A stretch of DNA of 17,540 bases, taken from positions 1 to 17,540 of the forward strand of contig JAFZRB010000115.1 in NCBI GenBank assembly GCA_017620115.1, read 5' to 3'. Position numbers and translations under genes: made by a program. A model generated the notes under the pieces. It saw only the letters and a program-made list of their open reading frames with translations, did not search any database and was not told the DNA's origin. Source of the DNA: Clostridia bacterium (GTDB lineage Bacteria; Bacillota; Clostridia; Christensenellales; Aristaeellaceae). Shown here in pieces: positions 7,638 to 15,496 of this stretch. Within the stretch, counting starts at the first letter, position 1. Each line of letters starts with the position of its first letter.

Positions 7638-8565
7638 GCGCCGCGCGTCTACAGACAGGAAGAGGCTGATTATGGTTATCGCTGCGATTGTCCTCGTCGT
7701 TCTGGCCGCGGCGCTCGCGGGCGCTGGCGTGGCCATGGCGTCGTATTCCATGCGCATCCAGCGCCAGACGCTGGATGATGCGCGCGCGTGGCAGGCCGCC
7801 CATTACGACATCTCGTGGTATGACGCGCTGGAAAAGCGCGATTATACCGTGAACAGCTACGATGGCTACGCGCTGCACGTTCAGTTCCTCCAGAACCCCG
7901 CGCCGGACGGACGCTATGTCATCATCTCTCACGGCTATACCGACAACCGCTACGGCGCGCTGAAATACGCGAAGCTGTATCTCGACATGGGCTTCAACGT
8001 GATCGTCTACGACCTGCGCGGCCACGGCGAAAACGAGGAAACCTTCTGCACCTATTCCGCGCGCGAGCGGCGCGACCTGAAGGCGCTCATCGACGATACC
8101 CGCGCGCGCTATGCCGGCGTCCGCGCGCTGGGACTGCACGGCGAGTCGCTTGGCGCGGCCACGTCCATCGCCGTGCTGGATGGCAAACCGCCGGTGGATT
8201 TCGTGGTGGCGGACTGCGGATTCAGCGAGATCTCGAGCGTGCTGAAAGGCGGCCTGAAGAGCATGAACCGGCCCGAATGGCTAGTGAATGTGGCCTCGCT
8301 GGGCGCGAAACTGCGCTACGGCTTCAGCTTCAGCGAGATGCGGCCCATCGACAGCCTGAAGAACAACGAGATCCCCATCCTGTTCATCCATGGCGCGCAG
8401 GACGCGTTCATTCCGCCCGCGCACAGCGAAGCCATGAAAGCCGCCACAAAGGGCTACAGCGAGCTGCGCCTGGTCGACGGGGCCGGGCACGCTGCCTCCA
8501 GGCTGACCGATCCGGAGAAGTACGCCGGATACGTCGCGTCGTTCCTCGGGGCGATCGGCCTGTGA
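7606..8565 (+). CDS. Membrane-anchored alpha/beta hydrolase
   Basis: A 319-residue alpha/beta-hydrolase-fold protein, probably an esterase or peptidase-like enzyme of unknown substrate. A positively charged N-terminus (residues 1-20) is followed by one hydrophobic segment (about 21-46), so it is an N-anchored membrane protein with the catalytic domain outside. The likely triad is Ser181 in the nucleophile elbow GESLG (179-183), Asp266 in HGAQDAFIP and His295 in GAGHAAS. HGYTDNR (109-115) contributes the oxyanion hole region, and DLRGHGENE is a family signature. It resembles the BEM46/YqkD-like hydrolases of Firmicutes. The start ATG 7606 lies inside the preceding gene and has GGAGG 9 bases upstream. 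Confidence 0.88.
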   Translation: MEESLTERKNKRRASTDRKRLIMVIAAIVLVVLAAALAGAGVAMASYSMRIQRQTLDDARAWQAAHYDISWYDALEKRDYTVNSYDGYALHVQFLQNPAPDGRYVIISHGYTDNRYGALKYAKLYLDMGFNVIVYDLRGHGENEETFCTYSARERRDLKALIDDTRARYAGVRALGLHGESLGAATSIAVLDGKPPVDFVVADCGFSEISSVLKGGLKSMNRPEWLVNVASLGAKLRYGFSFSEMRPIDSLKNNEIPILFIHGAQDAFIPPAHSEAMKAATKGYSELRLVDGAGHAASRLTDPEKYAGYVASFLGAIGL

Positions 8566-8583
8566 TAGACGGAGGTGCGTCAT

Positions 8584-9087
8584 ATGAGAGAGGATCAGTC
8601 ATACTGTCCGGCCTGCGGCGCGCGGCTGGTCGAGAGGCCGCTGGAGCGGGAAGGGCTCGTGCCGTATTGCGAACGCTGCGCGGCGTTCCGGTTCCCGCAG
8701 TACAACGTGGCGGTCAGCATGATCGTGCGGGACGAGCGCAGCGGGAGGATCCTGCTGATCCAGCAGTACGGCCGCCCCAGCTACATCCTGGTGGCCGGTT
8801 ATGTCGGTCGGGGCGAGCGCGCGGAGGACGCCGTCGTGCGGGAAATCAGGGAGGAGACCGGGCTGAGCACGGTCCGGATCCGCTTCAACAGGACGAAGTT
8901 CTTCGAGCCCTCCAACACGCTGATGATCAACTTTACCGCGTACGTGGCGAATGCGGACGCCATCCGCGTGAACGAGGAGATCGACCGTTACGAATGGTTC
9001 GGGCCGGAGGCGGCGCGGCGGAACATAAAGCCGAACAGCCTGGCGGCGGAATTCCTGAACGCGTACCTGGACGATACGCGCGAATGA
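8584..9087 (+). CDS. NUDIX hydrolase with N-terminal zinc ribbon
   Basis: A 167-residue protein that should hydrolyse a nucleoside diphosphate linked to another group. The N-terminus has a four-cysteine zinc ribbon (Cys8, Cys11, Cys29, Cys32), as in NudC-type NAD pyrophosphatases. The Nudix box occupies residues 72-94 and fits the consensus G-x5-E-x7-REUxEExGU exactly (core REIREETGL). The NudC/NADH-specific motif SQPWPFPxS that normally follows is absent; the corresponding place reads KFFEPSNTLMINF, so NAD(H) specificity cannot be assumed. ATG 8584 is chosen over GTG 8575 because GGAGG (8571-8575) is 8 bases away. It starts 18 bases after the hydrolase stop and precedes the next gene by 18 bases. 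Confidence 0.88.
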   Translation: MREDQSYCPACGARLVERPLEREGLVPYCERCAAFRFPQYNVAVSMIVRDERSGRILLIQQYGRPSYILVAGYVGRGERAEDAVVREIREETGLSTVRIRFNRTKFFEPSNTLMINFTAYVANADAIRVNEEIDRYEWFGPEAARRNIKPNSLAAEFLNAYLDDTRE

Positions 9088-9105
9088 TTCGGAGGCGACA
9101 TATTC

Positions 9106-9816
9106 ATGGAGCTTCACTATCTGTCCATCCGCTACGAGGGCGATTACGACGCCCTTCTCGCGCGGCTTCGCGTCAATGAAGAATGCGAGGAAGAATTCCG
9201 GGATATATTCGACGAATGCATGAAGATCGCCAACCCCAAGGGCGTGTTCGGAGCCTGTTCGGCCGAGCAGGACGGGCCGTATACCATCGTGGGCGGCAAG
9301 CGTTTCGACAGCCGGGTGCTCTCGGTCAATTTCAAGGGACTTGACCGCGTTTTTCCCTATGTCATCAGCTGCGGCCGCGAGCTTTACGATCGGGCGTGCG
9401 CCGAAAGCGATCCCCTGTATCGCTTCTGGATCGACGGCATCTCCGAAGCGGCGCTGCGTGCGGTGGGGGTGAAGACGCGCGAAGCCGTTCAGGAGACCTA
9501 TGGCCTGACGGCAGTCAGCTGCGTAAATCCCGGCTCGCTGGCCGATTTTCCCCTGCCATGCCAGCGGCCGCTGTTCGATCTGCTGGGCGAAGGCCCCGAC
9601 AGGATCGGTTTGCAGCTCACGCCCAGCTTCCTGATGCTGCCGTACAAGTCCGGATCGGGCATCTATTTTGAGTCCGGGAAGCGCTACGAGAACTGCTCGC
9701 TCTGCCCGCGGCTCACCTGCCCGGGGCGGCGCGCGCCCTATAGCGAGGAGATGCTGGCGGCCTACGGCTTGCTGCCGGGCCCCGCGGACGGGGCGCAGGG
9801 CGTCTGCGAGGCGTGA
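9106..9816 (+). CDS. Stand-alone protein related to the methionine synthase (B12) activation domain
   Basis: A 236-residue protein resembling the activation domain of cobalamin-dependent methionine synthase MetH, the part that binds S-adenosylmethionine during reductive reactivation of the corrinoid. The recognisable core is NPGSLADFPLPCQRPLFDLL (141-160), corresponding to the SPGYGD-x-PL-x-Q region, followed by IGLQLTPSFLMLPYKSGSGI (167-186), corresponding to the IGV-x-LT...M-x-P-x-KSVS region. A C-terminal CSLCPRLTC (Cys197, Cys200, Cys205) is followed by GRRAPY, a pattern found in free-standing clostridial homologues and absent from MetH. It has no signal peptide. GGAGG at 9091-9095 precedes ATG 9106. 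No corrinoid protein or methyltransferase is encoded nearby, so the partner is unknown. Homology rests on motif reading only. Confidence 0.72.
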   Translation: MELHYLSIRYEGDYDALLARLRVNEECEEEFRDIFDECMKIANPKGVFGACSAEQDGPYTIVGGKRFDSRVLSVNFKGLDRVFPYVISCGRELYDRACAESDPLYRFWIDGISEAALRAVGVKTREAVQETYGLTAVSCVNPGSLADFPLPCQRPLFDLLGEGPDRIGLQLTPSFLMLPYKSGSGIYFESGKRYENCSLCPRLTCPGRRAPYSEEMLAAYGLLPGPADGAQGVCEA

Positions 9817-9845
9817 CCGCGCGCAGACAGAAAAAAGAAGCGTGA

Positions 9846-9861
9846 GGCGCTTGAAAGCGCC
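9846..9861 (+). repeat. Small hairpin between two cluster genes
   Basis: Stem GGCGCT (9846-9851) / AGCGCC (9856-9861) with a TGAA loop in the 68-base gap before the Gfo/Idh-like gene. No T-run follows. It ends 7 bases before the ribosome binding site of the next gene and could tune its translation, or be chance in GC-rich DNA. Confidence 0.3.
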
Positions 9862-9884
9862 GTCGCGCGGGAGGATGACGCGCT

Positions 9885-10727
9885 ATGAAAAAGATCGGTT
9901 TTATTGATTTCCACCTGGACGAATGGCACGCCAACAACTACCCGGGGTGGATCAGGGCGGCGAATGAGAAGCTGGGCCTGAACGACGCGCTCGCCTACGG
10001 CTGGGCGGAGGCGGCCGCGCCCGACGGCCTGCTGTCGACGGAGGCGTGGTGCGAAAAGTTTGGCGCGCAGCCCTGCGAAAGCCTCGAGGCGCTGTGCGAA
10101 AAGAGCGACGTTCTGATGATCCTCGCGCCCAGCAATCCCGAGAAGCACCTGGGCTATGCCGAGCGCGCGCTCAAATACGGCAAGCTGACCTACATCGACA
10201 AGACCTTCGCGCCGGACGCCGCCACGGCGCAGCGCATTTTCGCGCTGGGTCGAGAATACGGCGCGAAGCTGTTCTCCACCTCCGCGCTGCGCTATGCCGA
10301 GGAGCTGAAGCCTTACAGCCGCGCGCACTCCGCGTTCGTCACGGGCAGCGGCCGGACGCTTGAGGAATACTGCATCCATCAGCTGGAGATGATCGTGTGT
10401 CTGATGGGCGTGGGCGCGCGGTCGGTGGCGTGCGCCGGAAACGCTGATCACGCTGTGTGCGATATCGCCTACGACGGCGGCCGGAACGCCGCGCTCATCT
10501 ACGGCGCGCAAATGCCCTACACGATCGACGTGCAGCGCGGGCCCGGTCTGCCGAGCGAGTACGTGCCGGTGAAGTCGTCGTTCTTCCCGAACCTGATCGA
10601 GGACATACTGACGTTCTACGAGACGGGCGAGCCTCCTGTGCCGGAGGAGCAGACCATGGAATGCATGAAGCTGCGCGAGGCCGTGCTCAGGGCCGTCGCG
10701 AATCCCGGCCGGCGCGTCGCGGTGTAA
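9885..10727 (+). CDS. Short Gfo/Idh/MocA-like oxidoreductase
   Basis: A 280-residue protein related to NAD(P)-dependent Gfo/Idh/MocA sugar or cyclitol dehydrogenases. The clearest segment is SLEALCEKSDVLMILAPSNP (66-85), followed by HLGYAERALKYGKLTYIDKT (88-107) and then FAP: this is the second half of the Rossmann domain with a DKT in place of the usual EKP. The usual N-terminal glycine-rich GxGxxG is not present; the protein begins MKKIGFIDFHLDEWHANNYP. The C-terminal part is about 60-100 residues shorter than in classical members. Catalytic activity and cofactor use are therefore uncertain. ATG 9885 follows GGGAGGA (9869-9875) by 9 bases. It is the last gene of the plus-strand cluster and converges on the clostripain gene. 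Confidence 0.75.
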   Translation: MKKIGFIDFHLDEWHANNYPGWIRAANEKLGLNDALAYGWAEAAAPDGLLSTEAWCEKFGAQPCESLEALCEKSDVLMILAPSNPEKHLGYAERALKYGKLTYIDKTFAPDAATAQRIFALGREYGAKLFSTSALRYAEELKPYSRAHSAFVTGSGRTLEEYCIHQLEMIVCLMGVGARSVACAGNADHAVCDIAYDGGRNAALIYGAQMPYTIDVQRGPGLPSEYVPVKSSFFPNLIEDILTFYETGEPPVPEEQTMECMKLREAVLRAVANPGRRVAV

Positions 10728-10773
10728 TACCGGTGAGAACACACCCTGTTTTAAAAAAACGGATCTCACAGAA

Positions 10774-10803
10774 AAAAGCGGAGGACGCAGGCCCTTCGCT
10801 TTT
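10774..10803. terminator. Likely bidirectional terminator between convergent genes
   Basis: AAAAGCG (10774-10780) pairs with CGCTTTT (10797-10803), leaving a 16-base loop. An A-run precedes it and a T-rich stretch follows, so each strand reads stem then U-rich tract. It lies in the 105-base gap between the ends of the oxidoreductase gene and the protease gene, where a shared terminator is expected. The loop is longer than ideal. Confidence 0.5.
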
Positions 10804-10832
10804 CTCCGTTCTTCAGCCAAACCGGCTGCCGC

Positions 10833-12761
<1,929 letters not shown>

Positions 12762-12786
12762 ATCATAATCCTCCAATCATCGTTAT

Positions 12787-12811
12787 GCCTTCATTTTAGC
12801 ACAATGAAGGC
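12787..12811. promoter_or_regulatory. Palindromic operator candidate over the protease promoter
   Basis: Perfect 9-base inverted arms GCCTTCATT (12787-12795) and AATGAAGGC (12803-12811) flank a 7-base centre. The left arm and centre cover the -10 box of the protease promoter, and the right arm fills most of the -10/-35 spacer. No T-run follows, so a binding site for a dimeric repressor is the simplest reading. Confidence 0.55.
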
Positions 12812-12821
12812 GCAGTTTCAA
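12793..12821 (-). promoter_or_regulatory. Sigma-A promoter of the clostripain-like gene
   Basis: On the minus strand TTGAAA (12821-12816) is followed after exactly 17 bases by TAAAAT (12798-12793). Transcription would start near 12786, about 25 bases before the ATG at 12761, just enough for the Shine-Dalgarno. Confidence 0.75.
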
Positions 12822-12880
12822 GGAGAAAACGCCGCCGCGATTGACCTCATGACAATAAGGCGCGTTCATAATTTTCTTCA

Positions 12881-12909
12881 TTGCAAAAACGCCCGACATG
12901 CGTTATAAT
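12881..12909 (+). promoter_or_regulatory. Sigma-A promoter of the P-loop/thrC operon
   Basis: TTGCAA (12881-12886), a 17-base spacer and a perfect TATAAT (12904-12909). The start site should lie near 12916, about 30 bases before the ATG at 12948. It is divergent from the protease promoter; the two -35 boxes are about 60 bases apart. Confidence 0.8.
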
Positions 12910-12947
12910 AAAAGCGGCATCCACAATAATAGAAGGGGGCATTCATC

Positions 12948-13370
12948 ATGGTTCAGGTTATTCTCGGAAACAAGGGCAGCGGCAAGACGCTCAAGCTGAT
13001 TTCGCTGGCGAACGACGCTCTGCAGGTTGAGAAGGGCAACATCTTCTTTATCGACAGCAATAACCGCCACATGTACGACCTTCATCGCAACATCCGCTTC
13101 ATCAACGCGACGGAGTACGGCGTGGACAGCGCCGCGATGTTTTACGGCATGCTGTGCGGAATGATTTCCGCGAATTTCGATATTACCCTGATCGTAGTGG
13201 ATGGCCTGATGAAGATGCTGCCTTCCGACGTGACGCCGGATATGCTCGAGAATTTCTTTGACAGGATCGCCAAGCTGAGCGACGAGCACGGCGTGCGCAT
13301 CGTGCTGGGCATGAGCGGCGATCCCGAAGCGCTGCCCGAGTTCATCACGCGCTACGCCGTCGAGGGATGA
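12948..13370 (+). CDS. Small P-loop NTPase of unknown function
   Basis: A 140-residue protein with a complete Walker A motif GNKGSGKT (residues 7-14) and a probable Walker B ITLIVVDGL at about 79-87. It has no other recognisable domain. Similar small proteins occur in Clostridia and are sometimes labelled PilT-like or AAA-like on the P-loop alone; nothing here supports a pilus role. No signal peptide or membrane segment is present. ATG 12948 is preceded by GAAGGGGG (8 bases away) and a strong promoter. The stop codon overlaps the first possible thrC start (ATGA), so it is translationally coupled to threonine synthase. I do not recognise its function. Confidence 0.75.
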   Translation: MVQVILGNKGSGKTLKLISLANDALQVEKGNIFFIDSNNRHMYDLHRNIRFINATEYGVDSAAMFYGMLCGMISANFDITLIVVDGLMKMLPSDVTPDMLENFFDRIAKLSDEHGVRIVLGMSGDPEALPEFITRYAVEG

Positions 13371-13372
13371 AT

Positions 13373-14851
13373 ATGAGATACATCACGACGCGCGGCGGTC
13401 AGAGCGGCACAGGCGCGGAGGCCATCGTTCAGGGCCTGGGATGCGACGGCGGGCTGTTCGTGCCCGAATCGTTCCCCCCGGTCAGCCTGAACGAGCTGGC
13501 GGACATGGCGAAGGAGCCCTACGAGGCGCGCGCCGTGCGCATTCTGAAACGCTTTCTGACGGATTTTTCTGAACAGCAGATCGCGGGCATGGCCGAAGTG
13601 GCCTATGCCCGCTTCGACGAACATGGCGTCGCGCCACTCAAGAAGCTGGCCGGCGGCGTCAACGTGCTCGAGCTGTATCACGGACCCACGCTGGCCTTCA
13701 AGGACGTGGCGCTTACGCTGCTGCCTCATCTGCTCACGTCCTCCGCGAAGGTTTCGGGCGAAACGAGGAACGTGCTCATCCTGGTTGCCACCAGCGGCGA
13801 CACCGGCAAGGCGGCGCTTTCGGGCTTTCAGGACGTTCCGGGCACGCATTGCGCGGTGTTCTACCCACAGGGCGGCGTGAGCGAGGCGCAGCGGCTTCAG
13901 ATGGTCACCCAGCGCGGCGATAACACCCATGTCATCGCCGTAAAGGGGAATTTCGACGACGCCCAGACCGGCGTGAAGCGCATCTTCTCGGATCCGCAGG
14001 CCGCGGCCGCGTTCAGCGAAAAAGGCTTCGCGCTTTCCAGCGCCAATTCCATCAACTGGGGCCGCCTGGCGCCGCAGATCGTATACTATTTTTCCGCTTA
14101 CTGCGACATGCTGGCCGCGGGCGACGCCGCGCCGGGCGATGCGATCAACATCTGCGTGCCCACGGGCAATTTCGGCAACATTCTGGCGGCGTACTATGCC
14201 ATGCGCATGGGCCTGCCGGTCGGGAAGCTCGTCTGCGCGTCGAACAGCAACAACGTGCTGACCGATTTCATCCGCACGGGCGTCTACGACGCCCGCCGCG
14301 AATTCCACCTCACCACATCACCTTCCATGGACATCCTCATTTCCTCCAACCTGGAACGCATGCTCTTCGAGCTGAGCGGACGCGACGCCGCCGCAGTGCG
14401 CGGCTGGATGGCCGATTTAAAGGAGAAGGGCCGCTATGAGATCGGCGGCGGCGCAAAGGCGGCGCTGAGCGAATTGATGTACGGCGCCTGGGCGGCGGAG
14501 GAAGACTGCGCCGCTGAGATCGCCCGCACGTGGAATGAGGAGAAGTACCTCATCGACCCGCACACCGCCGTGGCCATGAAGGCGCTGCGCGACTACCGCG
14601 CCGAGACGGGCGACAATCGCCCCTGCGTCGTGGCATCGACAGCCAGTCCGTTCAAGTTCGGCCGGGCCGTGAGCGCGGCGCTGGGCCTGCCGACCGACGC
14701 GGACGACTTTGCGCTGTGCGCGCGCCTGAGCGATATGACCGGCTGGGCCGTGCCGCGGGCCATCGCGGAGCTGCCGGGGCTTCCGGTGCGGCATAAGGCG
14801 ACGTGCGCGCCGGAGGACATGCTTTCAGCGCTCATGAAGGAGATTGGCTGA
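13373..14851 (+). CDS. thrC: Threonine synthase
   Basis: PLP-dependent enzyme that converts O-phospho-L-homoserine and water to L-threonine and phosphate, the last step of threonine synthesis. The 492-residue protein is of the long E. coli/yeast-like class, with MRYITTRGG at the N-terminus, the PLP lysine K110 in HGPTLAFKDVAL, the phosphate-binding segment LVATSGDTGKAAL, the SSANSINWGRLAPQ segment and VPTGNFGNILAAYYA. Length and all main motifs are intact, so it should be active. ATG 13373 is preferred because GAGGG (13362-13366) lies 6 bases before it; ATG 13367 is possible but touches that site. No hom or thrB is nearby. The gene lies between the P-loop gene and the SGNH hydrolase in one transcription unit. 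Confidence 0.95.
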   Translation: MRYITTRGGQSGTGAEAIVQGLGCDGGLFVPESFPPVSLNELADMAKEPYEARAVRILKRFLTDFSEQQIAGMAEVAYARFDEHGVAPLKKLAGGVNVLELYHGPTLAFKDVALTLLPHLLTSSAKVSGETRNVLILVATSGDTGKAALSGFQDVPGTHCAVFYPQGGVSEAQRLQMVTQRGDNTHVIAVKGNFDDAQTGVKRIFSDPQAAAAFSEKGFALSSANSINWGRLAPQIVYYFSAYCDMLAAGDAAPGDAINICVPTGNFGNILAAYYAMRMGLPVGKLVCASNSNNVLTDFIRTGVYDARREFHLTTSPSMDILISSNLERMLFELSGRDAAAVRGWMADLKEKGRYEIGGGAKAALSELMYGAWAAEEDCAAEIARTWNEEKYLIDPHTAVAMKALRDYRAETGDNRPCVVASTASPFKFGRAVSAALGLPTDADDFALCARLSDMTGWAVPRAIAELPGLPVRHKATCAPEDMLSALMKEIG

Positions 14852-14853
14852 CG

Positions 14854-15429
14854 ATGAAAAAGGTGTTTCTTCTGGGCGATTCCATCCGCCTGGGTTACGA
14901 CAGGTATGTGCGCGAGCTGCTCGAAGGCGAGGCCGAAGTCTGTTATTCCGACGACAACGGCCGGTTCGCGGGCTACACCTTCATCGGCATTCCGGCATGG
15001 AGCAGGCAGGCCGGCGATCCGGACGAAGTGGCCGTGGTACACTGGAACAACGGCCACTGGGACTGCGCCCACTTCGACGGCGATTCCGAACCTTATAGCA
15101 CAGTGGAGGAATACGCCGTGTGGCTCAGGCGCGTGCACGCCTGCATCCGCCGCCATTTTCCGAACGCGCAGGTGATCTTCGCCACGACCACCGGCGTCGC
15201 CCCGGGGCGCTACGAGCGGATGGCCAACCCGCGCAGCAACGCGGAAATCGCCGCCTACAACGCGGCGGCGGAACAGGTTATGGCGGAGCTCGGCGTGCCC
15301 GTGAACGACCTGGCGGCGTTTTCCGCGGATTTTCCGATCGGCTATTACGCCGACGAAGTACACTTCACCGAGACAGGCTCCCGCCTGCTGGCCGGAGCCG
15401 TGGCGGAGAAGATTCGGGAGTATCTGTAA
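14854..15429 (+). CDS. Cytoplasmic SGNH/GDSL-family hydrolase
   Basis: A 191-residue SGNH-fold protein, probably an esterase, lipase-like or deacetylase enzyme of unknown substrate. Block I is FLLGDSIRLGY with nucleophile Ser10. The block III region contains VVHWNNGHWD, providing the Asn. Block V is YADEVHFTETG, supplying Asp and His in the usual D-x-x-H form. It has no signal peptide or membrane helix, unlike many secreted members, so it acts inside the cell. ATG 14854 is 2 bases after the thrC stop, with AAGGAG (14837-14842) 11 bases upstream. It is the last gene of its operon; a strong terminator follows. Confidence 0.87.
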   Translation: MKKVFLLGDSIRLGYDRYVRELLEGEAEVCYSDDNGRFAGYTFIGIPAWSRQAGDPDEVAVVHWNNGHWDCAHFDGDSEPYSTVEEYAVWLRRVHACIRRHFPNAQVIFATTTGVAPGRYERMANPRSNAEIAAYNAAAEQVMAELGVPVNDLAAFSADFPIGYYADEVHFTETGSRLLAGAVAEKIREYL

Positions 15430-15435
15430 GATACG

Positions 15436-15465
15436 CGCAGATGGGTTTCCTCATCTGCGTTTTTT
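15436..15465 (+). terminator. Strong intrinsic terminator after the thrC operon
   Basis: Perfect 8-bp stem CGCAGATG (15436-15443) / CATCTGCG (15452-15459) with an 8-base loop, followed directly by TTTTTT (15460-15465). It lies 6 bases after the SGNH hydrolase stop codon and is the clearest terminator in the window. Confidence 0.9.
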
Positions 15466-15496
15466 GAAATATGCTTAGAACAGGGAGGCTCGGTTC

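Noticed and set aside
9762..10820. 352-codon minus-strand frame opposite the Gfo/Idh-like gene
   Set aside because: The plus strand carries a recognisable protein with a Shine-Dalgarno; the antisense product has no domain.
12841..12872. Second plus-strand promoter TTGACC...CATAAT
   Set aside because: The spacer is 20 bases, too long; the promoter at 12881-12909 is far better.
13352..14308. 318-codon minus-strand frame opposite thrC
   Set aside because: thrC motifs are intact on the plus strand; this frame has shadow composition.
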